From an uncultured Desulfuromonas sp. (lineage in GTDB: Bacteria > Desulfobacterota > Desulfuromonadia > Desulfuromonadales > Trichloromonadaceae), in the NCBI GenBank assembly GCA_937982495.1, contig CALJLX010000363.1:1-8894 (forward strand): a DNA stretch of 8,894 bases, in the 5' to 3' direction. This document shows, in pieces, positions 1-6,279 of this stretch. A program made the position numbers and the translations under genes. Each line of letters starts with the position of its first letter. The stretch's first letter is position 1. Under the pieces are notes generated by a model, which did not search any database, was not told the DNA's origin, and saw only the letters and a list, made by a program, of their open reading frames with translations.

Positions 1-3000
1 GCAGGGCGGAGAGGATTTCCACCCGCTTGATCGAGTCGATGCCGAGATCGGCGTCGAGGGCCATGTCCAGCTCCAGCATCTCCCGGGGATAGCCGGTCTT
101 CTCGGCGATCACCGCGAGGAGCACCTCGGCGACCCGGCCGGAATCCAGACCCGGCGCGTCGGAGACGGCGGGTGTCGCCGCCACGATGGGAGAAGGGACA
201 GCGGGAGGTGCCATCGTTGCCGGTGGAGCGACGGGCGGCGGGGAGGCCGGGATTCCGGGCGTGGACATCGCGACTGCGGCCGGTGCGGTGCCGGGATTCG
301 TGGCGAACAGCCGCCGTTGCTGATCGACCAGGCTGACGAAGGATTGTACCGCCTGTTCCTGACCGGAAAGAAACTGCTGATGCAGGCGGGCGGTCTGTTC
401 CTGCAGATTCTGCAGGGCCTGCAAGCTCTGTTGGGTGAGGTTCAGGGCTTCACGCAGAGCCGCGTTCGAGGGTTGCGCGGAAACCGGCGCGGTGGCGGCA
501 GCGGGGGGCGCAGTCGGCGTCGGCGTGGCGGCCGCCGAGACGGGAGTCGCTGCCGGAGCGGGAGGCGTGATCGCAGCTGGACGGGCCGCGGCGGGGCGTT
601 TCGGCGGTCGCTTGAAGTAGTTGGCGCCGCCGATGGCCACGGTCAATCCGGCCTTTTTCCCCGTTGCGGACTCCGGGTCGTCGGCGCGGTCATCCCAGCG
701 GTCGAGGCGCAGGGGCTGGCCGAGCACCGCCAGTTGCGCCAGGGCGCGGGCGAGATCGAGCAGGGCCGAGCGTTTGCCGTTGGCGGCGTCGATGGCCAGG
801 GCCTGATGGGGGCGTTCGCCGAGAATCGCCTTGACCATGCCGGTGAGGCGGGCGCCGGGGCCGACTTCGAGGAAGACGCGGATCCCGGCGGCGTACATGG
901 CTTCGATTTCCCGCACGAACTCCACCGGTTTCGCCAGCTGGTTCGCGAGCAGGGCACGGGCGGCAGCGGCGTCGGCGGGATAGGGGGCGCCGTTGGTGTT
1001 GGCATAGACCGGCGTCCGGGCTTCGCCGAAGGCCACATCTTTCAGTTTTTCGGCGAAGGGGCCGGCGGCGTCGGCAACCAGTTCGCTGTGAAAGGCGGCG
1101 GCGACATTCAGCATCGTGCAGCGCAGACCCCGTTTGCCCAAGCATTCGGCGGCCCGTTGGATTTCTGCGACGGGGCCGGAAAGCACCCCTTGCTCAGGTG
1201 TATTTCTGTTGGCCAGAACCAGGTTTAGCTTCTCTTCTTCAAGTGCTTTCTCAATTTCAGCCAGCGGCGCCGAGACCGCCAGCATGGAACCCTTGTCACC
1301 ACCGCCGGCGGCCATCAACTCACCGCGCAGGCGCGACAGCCGGTGCAGGTCGGCGGCATCGAAGACTCCGGCGGCGCAGAGAGCGGTGAGCTCGCCGTAG
1401 CTGTGTCCGACGAAAGCCGAGGCGCTCAGGCCGAAATCGGCGAGCACGCTCCAGGCGCCGAGGCTGACCGCGCCCAGGGCCGGTTGCGCCACTTCGGTGG
1501 CGCGCAGGCGCTCGCTCTGAGCCTGGCGCTCGCCGTCAGTGAAGGCCGGGCGGGGATAAACGAAGTCGGAGAGCGGTCCGTCCGCGGCGGGGAAGAGATG
1601 GTCCGCCTCTTCGATCCGTTGGAAAAAGGCGGGGAAGTGCAGGGCCAGCTCCTTGAGCATCCCCGGATACTGGGCCCCTTGGCCGGGGAAGAGCACCGCC
1701 GGCGGCGCCTCGGCCTCCCCGGAAGCGAAGCAGATGCCGTCCGGCGTCGTCCAGCTTTTCTGGGTGCGGTTCTTCTCCAGTTGGGCCAGCGCCTTGCGCA
1801 TCTGCTCCGCCGGTTCCGCTCCCTCGCGGACAAAGACCAGGGCCAGCCGAACGTTTTGGCGGGGATCGAAAGTGCGGCGGCTCGCCCGGGCGGCGCGGAC
1901 CAGGTCGGACCAGGGGCCGGAGGTGGGGAACTGCTTCAACCCCTGTTCCAGGGCGCCGTGGTCAGCGGCGGAAAAGGCGGCGATCTGGATGTCGTCGGAC
2001 CAGTCGACGTCCCCTTTTTCGGGACGGTATTCTTCGAGAACACAGTGGAAGTTGCTGCCGCCGAAGCCGAGGGCGCTTACCGCCGCTCGCCGGGGATGCC
2101 CAGGGGCGGGAAGCCAGGGACGGGTTTCGCTGTTGATGTAGAAGGGAGTCTTGCCCGAGGTTACCGCTTCCTGCGGTTTGTTGACCTTGATCGTCGGCGG
2201 CAGCACCTTGTGGTGCAGGGCCAGCGCCGTCTTGATCAGCCCCGCCGAACCGGCGGCGGCCTTGGTGTGACCGATCTGCGATTTCACCGAGCCGAGGGCG
2301 CAGGTCGGCTGTTCCGCCTCGCCGAAGACCTCGCGCAGCGCTTTGACTTCGATGGCGTCGCCGACCCTGGTGCCGGTGCCGTGGGCCTCGATCAGGCCGA
2401 TGCTGGTCGGTTCGACGTCGGCGTTTTCATAGGCCCGGCGCAGGGCTTTCTGCTGGCCCGAGGCGCTCGGCTCGTAGATGGCGCTGCCTTTGCCGTCGCT
2501 GGAGGTGCCGATCCCCTTGATTACGGCGTAGATCTTGTCGCCGTCCCGTTCGGCATCGGTCAGGCGCTTCAGGACCAGGATGCCGAGGCCTTCGCCGAGG
2601 GTGGTGCCGTCGCCGTCGGCATCGAAGGGGCGGGCGTGGCCGCTGGGGGAAAGGGCCGGGGTTTTGCTGAAGCAGGTGTACATGAAGATGTCGTTGAAGG
2701 TGTCGATGCCGCCGGTGACGACCATGTCGGACTGGCCCGTGGCCAGCTCCAGGGCTGCCAGGTTGAGGGCGGAGAGGGAGCTGCCGCAGGCGGCGTCGCA
2801 GACGCAGTTGGTGCCGCCGAAATTGAAATGCTTGCTGATGCGGCCGGCGACAACGTTGCCGAGCAATCCGGGGAAGGAATTCTCCTGCCAGGGGACGTAG
2901 GCCTCGCCGATGCGCTGCACCGCATCCTCGATGGCGGCATTGTCGATCCCCGCTTCCTTCATGGCCGAGCGCCAGATGGGATGGCCGAGGCGGGCACCGA

Positions 3001-3436
3001 GAGGGATGACCAGTTCCAGGGCGCCGGTGACGCCGAGAATGACGCTGACCTTTTCCCGATCGAATTCCCGCTCCGGCCCGTAACCGGCATCCTTCAGGGC
3101 CTGGCCGACGGCGACCAGACCGAGGAGTTGCGAGGTGTCGATGGCTTCCAGGGCGTTGGGCAGAATGCCGTATTCCATGGGATTGAAGGGGACGGGATCG
3201 AGAAAACCGCCGAGTTTGGCGTAGACCTTGTCCGGCGCCTTGGGGTTCGGGTCGAAGTAGTCCGCCGCCCGCCAATGGCTTTCCGGCACCTCGCGAATGG
3301 CATCCACCCCGTTCTTGATATTGGTCCAGTAGGTCTCGACGTTATCGGCCTTGGGGAAGAGGCAGCCGAGGCCGACGATGGCCAGGGGAGGAAAGGGGGC
3401 GGTGTGGGTATTCTGTTCGGCGCGATCTGTTTTCAA
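1..3436 (-). CDS. pfaA: PfaA-like multidomain PUFA/polyketide synthase, KS-AT-linker-ACP (3' end off window)
   Basis: Iterative type I synthase that condenses malonyl units into a long polyunsaturated or related secondary-lipid chain in the cytoplasm. The 1145 visible residues show, in order: ketosynthase ~17-440 with catalytic Cys217 in DAACGSS, His352 in HGTGT and His390 in GHTKAA; acyltransferase ~580-870 with GQGAQ at 585, Ser679 in GHSYGE and His783 in AAFHS (the AAFHS form suggests malonyl); a Pro/Ala-rich linker ~900-1085 interrupted by a helix ~990-1045; and an ACP ~1088 onward with phosphopantetheine Ser1135 in LGIDSIK, the signature of PUFA-synthase ACPs. The frame stays open to base 1, so further ACPs and a KR may follow. 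I chose TTG at 3436: its TTGA overlaps the pfaD stop and AAGGAG lies 8 nt upstream. Family members range from EPA/DHA synthases to other secondary-lipid synthases, so the product cannot be read here. Family certain, exact pfaA orthology likely. Confidence 0.93.
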   Translation of the reverse strand, partial: MKTDRAEQNTHTAPFPPLAIVGLGCLFPKADNVETYWTNIKNGVDAIREVPESHWRAADYFDPNPKAPDKVYAKLGGFLDPVPFNPMEYGILPNALEAIDTSQLLGLVAVGQALKDAGYGPEREFDREKVSVILGVTGALELVIPLGARLGHPIWRSAMKEAGIDNAAIEDAVQRIGEAYVPWQENSFPGLLGNVVAGRISKHFNFGGTNCVCDAACGSSLSALNLAALELATGQSDMVVTGGIDTFNDIFMYTCFSKTPALSPSGHARPFDADGDGTTLGEGLGILVLKRLTDAERDGDKIYAVIKGIGTSSDGKGSAIYEPSASGQQKALRRAYENADVEPTSIGLIEAHGTGTRVGDAIEVKALREVFGEAEQPTCALGSVKSQIGHTKAAAGSAGLIKTALALHHKVLPPTIKVNKPQEAVTSGKTPFYINSETRPWLPAPGHPRRAAVSALGFGGSNFHCVLEEYRPEKGDVDWSDDIQIAAFSAADHGALEQGLKQFPTSGPWSDLVRAARASRRTFDPRQNVRLALVFVREGAEPAEQMRKALAQLEKNRTQKSWTTPDGICFASGEAEAPPAVLFPGQGAQYPGMLKELALHFPAFFQRIEEADHLFPAADGPLSDFVYPRPAFTDGERQAQSERLRATEVAQPALGAVSLGAWSVLADFGLSASAFVGHSYGELTALCAAGVFDAADLHRLSRLRGELMAAGGGDKGSMLAVSAPLAEIEKALEEEKLNLVLANRNTPEQGVLSGPVAEIQRAAECLGKRGLRCTMLNVAAAFHSELVADAAGPFAEKLKDVAFGEARTPVYANTNGAPYPADAAAARALLANQLAKPVEFVREIEAMYAAGIRVFLEVGPGARLTGMVKAILGERPHQALAIDAANGKRSALLDLARALAQLAVLGQPLRLDRWDDRADDPESATGKKAGLTVAIGGANYFKRPPKRPAAARPAAITPPAPAATPVSAAATPTPTAPPAAATAPVSAQPSNAALREALNLTQQSLQALQNLQEQTARLHQQFLSGQEQAVQSFVSLVDQQRRLFATNPGTAPAAVAMSTPGIPASPPPVAPPATMAPPAVPSPIVAATPAVSDAPGLDSGRVAEVLLAVIAEKTGYPREMLELDMALDADLGIDSIKRVEILSAL

Positions 3437-5046
3437 CGGAGATACTCCTTGAGATTCTCGGTTTCCAGGGGCGCGTAGGCCGCAGCGGCGGCGGCGAGGG
3501 GATAGCCCTGGAGAGACAGCTGGCGGGCGCGCCAGAGATAGGCGGCGCCGAGCAGCAGGTTGAGAGCGACGGGCACCACCCGGCGGCGGGTGGGGTCTTC
3601 GAGAAAGGTGCCGGCGGTCCATTCGTTGAAGGCGCCCATGGCCGGCCCGCACCAGATCTGGTAATCGATCTTTCGCGAGCTTTCTCCCCGGTTCGCCCAG
3701 ACCGGCGACTGTCCTAGATACCAGCGGAAGATCAGGGCCATCTTGTGCTTGGGCTCCTGTCGCGCCCGCGTCACCTGGCGGGGGTCGCGCTTGGTGAAAT
3801 AGGCGCGGGTCTCTTCCCAGATGTTTTCCAGGGGGGCGCGAAAGAGCGTGTTTTCCAGTTTTTGTCGTTCGGTGGCGGGGATTTCGTCGATGCCGCCGCA
3901 CTGGCGATAGAGTTCGAGGAGGCGGGCGGCGCGCATGGAGAACATGGTGCCGCGCTTGAGCACCTGTACATGCACGCCCATCTCGAACATATCCGCCGAA
4001 GGTGCCATGGTGATGTCGGCCTGGCGGGTTTCGGCCAGCATCTTGCGGACTTCGTCGCAGGTCCCCGATTCGACGCAGGCCTGATTGACGGTGCCGGTGA
4101 CCAGATAGGCGGCGCCCATGGCGAAGGCGGCCAGGGCCGAAGCGGGGGTGGCGATGCCGCCGCCGAGGCCGAGGCGCGGCGGCCGGTCGTAGCGGTGGCG
4201 GGCCTGAAGCTTGTCCCGCAGCGCGAGGATGGAGGGGAAGAGGGAGATGGCTGGGCGGTTGTCGGTGTGTCCCCCCGAGTCGGCTTCGACGGTGACGTCC
4301 TGGGCCATGGGGATATGCGCCGCCAGTTCCGCCTGTTCGGCGGTGATCCGGCCTTCGGCGACCAGTTCCCGCAACAGCCGCTCCGGCGGCGGGGCGAGGA
4401 ATTTGGCGGCGAGTTCTTCCCGGGAAAGTTTGGCGATGATCCGGTTCGGCGTGATAATTTGTCCCGAACCGTCGCGGTGGATGCCGTCGACGCGGAAGCG
4501 CACCACCGGCAGGGTCAGATCGAGAAAGGCCGAGGCCTCGATCAGACGCACCCCGCGTTTAAGGTAGAGCTCCACCAGCGCCGCTTCCAGATCGGGCTCG
4601 TTCGGGCTGTGGATCAGGTTCATCCCGAAGGGATAGGGGGTCGCACCGCCCTGGAGTTGCGCGATGGCCTGCTCAACCTCGTCAAGGGGCAGGCCGGCGG
4701 CGCCGAAAAAGCCGAGCATTCCGGCTGCGCCGAAGGCCTGGGCCATGGCGACGGAACTGATCCCCTTGGCCATCGAGCCGCCGACATAGGCGTAGCGCAA
4801 GCCGTGATCGCGGCAAAAATCGGGATCGCCCAACTGCTCGGGGGGACAGGGGGGGACCATGCCGACAAAGGGGAGGGCCGGCGCGGTGTTGGCGCTATCA
4901 ATGGCTCCCGTTTGAAGACGCATCTGGTCATCGATGAAAAGAGGGGTGTCCGTCTGCAGCAGGGCGGCCGCGGTCGTCGCGGGTTGTCGCGGGGCGGGTT
5001 GGAAGAGGCCCAATGCCTGTGTCAAGCCTGGTTTCATCTGGTTCAA
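3433..5046 (-). CDS. pfaD: PfaD, trans-acting enoyl reductase of PUFA/polyketide synthase
   Basis: FMN-dependent enoyl reductase of the nitronate monooxygenase-like TIM-barrel family, which reduces chosen double bonds on ACP-bound chains for a partner synthase. At 537 residues it has the usual PfaD length. Visible landmarks: YVGGSMAKGISS near 87-98, GFFGAAGLP near 112-120, PFGMNLIHSPNEP near 139-151, EADSGGHTDNRP near 254-265, the phosphate-loop-like GLGGGIATPASA near 293-304, VTGTVNQACVESG near 316-328, and a C-terminal block with WYLGQSPVWAN and DYQIWCGPAMGAFNEW characteristic of PfaD. The start is TTG at 5046 with GAGGAG six bases upstream; the in-frame ATG three codons later sits too far from that site. 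It is the first gene of the operon and is translationally coupled to the downstream synthase by a 4-base overlap. In the classical marine pfaABCD clusters pfaD is last, so the order differs here. Confidence 0.95.
   Translation of the reverse strand: MNQMKPGLTQALGLFQPAPRQPATTAAALLQTDTPLFIDDQMRLQTGAIDSANTAPALPFVGMVPPCPPEQLGDPDFCRDHGLRYAYVGGSMAKGISSVAMAQAFGAAGMLGFFGAAGLPLDEVEQAIAQLQGGATPYPFGMNLIHSPNEPDLEAALVELYLKRGVRLIEASAFLDLTLPVVRFRVDGIHRDGSGQIITPNRIIAKLSREELAAKFLAPPPERLLRELVAEGRITAEQAELAAHIPMAQDVTVEADSGGHTDNRPAISLFPSILALRDKLQARHRYDRPPRLGLGGGIATPASALAAFAMGAAYLVTGTVNQACVESGTCDEVRKMLAETRQADITMAPSADMFEMGVHVQVLKRGTMFSMRAARLLELYRQCGGIDEIPATERQKLENTLFRAPLENIWEETRAYFTKRDPRQVTRARQEPKHKMALIFRWYLGQSPVWANRGESSRKIDYQIWCGPAMGAFNEWTAGTFLEDPTRRRVVPVALNLLLGAAYLWRARQLSLQGYPLAAAAAAYAPLETENLKEYLR
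3445..3450 (-). promoter_or_regulatory. Ribosome binding site for the pfaA-like gene
   Basis: AAGGAG on the minus strand lies 8 nt before the TTG at 3436 and is itself inside the last codons of pfaD. Together with the TTGA stop/start overlap it decides the start of the synthase gene and suggests translational coupling. Confidence 0.8.
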
Positions 5047-5052
5047 GCAAAA

Positions 5053-5058
5053 CTCCTC
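5053..5058 (-). promoter_or_regulatory. Ribosome binding site for pfaD
   Basis: GAGGAG on the minus strand lies 6 nt before TTG at 5046. The alternative ATG at 5037 would leave 15 nt, too far for efficient initiation, so the site argues for the TTG start. Confidence 0.75.
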
Positions 5059-5150
5059 GTGCCGGGCGAAGCGGACGCCGCACCGGGAAATATCATCAAT
5101 CTAGCCGGACCCTGGTCGGCACAGATGCAGAATTTTTTATTTCAAACCAC

Positions 5151-5181
5151 ATAATATGCCAGTTCGTCGGTAAAATGGCAA
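5151..5181 (-). promoter_or_regulatory. Weak candidate promoter for the pfaDA operon
   Basis: On the minus strand TTGCCA (5181-5176) and TATTAT (5156-5151) each match the sigma70 hexamers at five of six positions. The spacer is 19 bases, longer than the preferred 17, so this is only a candidate. It is the best match I saw in the 209-base intergenic region 5047-5255. I found no convincing plus-strand promoter for the DUF1499 gene there, and no strong inverted repeat. Confidence 0.25.
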
Positions 5182-5255
5182 AGGCTTTATGGAAACCCAT
5201 GGATAAACAACGGAATTGTTTCGTTCGTCACGGACGGGAAAGGCGCGGGAAAAAT

Positions 5256-5735
5256 ATGGGGAATAGCGCTCTGGAAAGGTTGAAACGATGGCTGGCCCTG
5301 GGAGGTTTTCTCGGCCTTGCCGCCTGCGTTTCCGGCTCCGCCGATGGGCCGGGTCTCAGACAAGGCCGCTTGCGGCCCTGTCCGCCAAAACCCAATTGCG
5401 TATGCAGCGAAATGACGGATGGAGCCCATCTTGTCTCCCCCGTCCCGGTGGCGGCGGAAGACTGGGGACGGATTCGGGAGGTTGCACGACGGGCGGTGGA
5501 GGAACTGGGGGGACGGGTGGAGCGGGCCGAAGAAAACTACCTGTGGGCCACCTTCCGTTCGCGGATTTTCCGCTTTGTCGACGATCTCGAATTGCGTCTC
5601 GACGAGAAGGGAAAGGTGGTGCATCTGCGCTCCGCCGCCCGCCTCGGTTATAGCGATTTCGGCGTCAACCGCAAGCGGGTCTCGGCGTTGCGGAAACGGC
5701 TGGAAGAAGAACTGCGCGACCCGGAAAATCCATGA
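5256..5735 (+). CDS. DUF1499 family outer-membrane lipoprotein, function unknown
   Basis: A 159-residue protein. The N-terminus is a lipoprotein signal: basic residues (R8, K10, R11), a hydrophobic stretch 12-23 and the lipobox LAAC with Cys24. Val at +2 suggests sorting to the outer membrane by Lol rules. The mature part carries the DUF1499 hallmark CPPKPNCVCS (~42-51) followed by a SPVPV motif, an internal segment rich in aromatic residues (YLWATFRSRIFRFVDDLE ~95-112) and a C-terminal SAARLGYSDFGVNRKR block typical of the family. No biochemical role is established for DUF1499. ATG 5256 was chosen because it gives a normal-length signal peptide; the in-frame ATG at 5202 would add 18 charged residues ahead of it. 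The ribosome site is weak (GGGA five bases upstream). The gene is divergent from pfaD and convergent with the nadB operon. Confidence 0.85.
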   Translation: MGNSALERLKRWLALGGFLGLAACVSGSADGPGLRQGRLRPCPPKPNCVCSEMTDGAHLVSPVPVAAEDWGRIREVARRAVEELGGRVERAEENYLWATFRSRIFRFVDDLELRLDEKGKVVHLRSAARLGYSDFGVNRKRVSALRKRLEEELRDPENP

Positions 5736-5763
5736 AAAAAGCGGGAGCGGCGCCGCTCCCGCT
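5735..5763 (-). terminator. Intrinsic terminator of the nadB operon
   Basis: A perfect 24-base palindrome (arms 5740-5751 and 5752-5763, AGCGGGAGCGGC and its complement) is followed on the minus strand by six T residues (plus-strand A5735-A5740). This is the classic GC hairpin plus U-tract, placed 9 bases after the stop of the last gene of the minus-strand operon. The T-tract shares its last base with the stop codon of the convergent DUF1499 gene. No T-tract follows on the plus strand, so strong plus-direction termination is not predicted. Confidence 0.85.
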
Positions 5764-5772
5764 GGGAAAGGG

Positions 5773-5982
5773 TCATTCCTCCTCGGAAATCTTGAAGACC
5801 TGTTGCACGCCGGGTTGGGCTTGCAGTTCATCGACGGAGACGCGGCCGGTGTCGCCGATAACGCCGAGAATGACCCGGTTGGCTCCGGTCGACTGATGGA
5901 AGTCGAAATCCCGTTCGATGAGATACTCCTTGACCTGCTGCAACTCGTTTTCGGTGACGGTTTTTTTCATGACAATCAGCAT
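5773..5982 (-). CDS. Stand-alone ferredoxin-like regulatory domain of type I-beta DAHP synthase
   Basis: A 69-residue protein resembling, over its whole length, the N-terminal ferredoxin-like domain of Thermotoga/Bacillus-type DAHP synthases: MLIVMKK, a TE-containing first helix, FHQSTG (28-33), RVILGVIGDTG, a second helix (VDELQAQ) and PGVQQVFKI. In the full enzyme this domain binds Tyr/Phe and gates the active site. From memory, His29 and Ser31 of the T. maritima enzyme contact the Tyr ligand, and this protein has His and Ser at the same two positions. There is no TIM barrel: the ORF stops and a terminator follows at once. The preceding chorismate mutase stop overlaps a GTG (5988) as GTGA, but AAAGG lies only 3 nt from that GTG and 9 nt from the ATG at 5982, which also matches the family N-terminus, so I prefer ATG. 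A function as a detached allosteric subunit is inference. Confidence 0.75.
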   Translation of the reverse strand: MLIVMKKTVTENELQQVKEYLIERDFDFHQSTGANRVILGVIGDTGRVSVDELQAQPGVQQVFKISEEE

Positions 5983-5984
5983 CT

Positions 5985-6257
5985 TCACAGACCTTTCGTG
6001 CGGATACGTTCCAGTCGCCGGGATTCGTCGATGACGCGCTCGAACATGCGAACGATGGCGCCGTTGTCCAGAGGGCCGGGATTGGCCGCCTGCATGGCCT
6101 CGAAGATGCGTTTCTCCCGAGCCGGGTCATAGACGGGCAGGCCCCGTTCCTTTTTGATTTCCCCGATCTGCAACGCCAAGTCGGCCCGTTCGTTGAAAAT
6201 TTTCAACAGCAGGCGATCCAGTTCGTCGATGCGTACGCGAATCTCGTCAATGGTCAA
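5985..6257 (-). CDS. Chorismate mutase, AroQ class, monofunctional
   Basis: Converts chorismate to prephenate, the branch point to Phe and Tyr, in the cytoplasm. The 90 residues form the all-helical AroQ fold with no fused dehydratase, dehydrogenase or DAHP synthase domain. Aligning to E. coli CM by eye, the active-site residues map as Arg7 (R11), Arg24 (R28), Lys35 (K39), Asp44 (D48), Arg47 and Glu48 (R51, E52) and Ser79 (S84). The position of catalytic Gln88 is Glu83, as in the yeast enzyme. The start is TTG at 6257, with AGGAG 7 nt upstream and no nearby ATG. It lies 22 bases after nadB and its stop abuts the start of the small DAHP-synthase-domain gene, so the three are one operon. Small CMs of this type often work in non-covalent complexes with DAHP synthase, as in Mycobacterium tuberculosis. 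No signal peptide is visible. Confidence 0.92.
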   Translation of the reverse strand: MTIDEIRVRIDELDRLLLKIFNERADLALQIGEIKKERGLPVYDPAREKRIFEAMQAANPGPLDNGAIVRMFERVIDESRRLERIRTKGL

Positions 6258-6264
6258 GGGTCGG

Positions 6265-6269
6265 CTCCT
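6265..6269 (-). promoter_or_regulatory. Ribosome binding site for chorismate mutase
   Basis: AGGAG on the minus strand, 7 nt before the TTG at 6257 and just after the nadB stop codon. It fixes the TTG start, for which there is no ATG alternative nearby. Confidence 0.7.
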
Positions 6270-6279
6270 GGTTGGGTTT

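Noticed and set aside
317..1228. A plus-strand open frame with an Arg/Gly-rich product opposite the synthase linker
   Set aside because: Its composition simply reflects the complement of the Pro/Ala-rich linker and AT coding sequence. There is no independent evidence of a gene.
1343..3478. A 711-codon open frame on the plus strand opposite the synthase gene
   Set aside because: It is fully antisense to an unmistakable KS-AT coding frame, has a low-complexity Gly/Ala/Asp-rich product with no recognisable motif, and lacks a convincing ribosome site. Long antisense frames are expected in GC-rich genes.
1..5046. Horizontal transfer of the pfa operon
   Set aside because: The region looks richer in G and C than the lytic transglycosylase end, but no mobile element, integrase or flanking repeat is visible. 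Part of the bias comes from Ala/Pro-rich linkers.
3745..5154. A 469-codon plus-strand open frame opposite pfaD
   Set aside because: It is a mirror of the pfaD coding frame, with no family resemblance and no start signal. The minus-strand frame carries all PfaD motifs.
5187..5831. A 214-codon minus-strand open frame over the DUF1499 gene
   Set aside because: It crosses the terminator palindrome and the small downstream gene, and it lies antisense to a protein with a clear lipobox and DUF1499 motifs.
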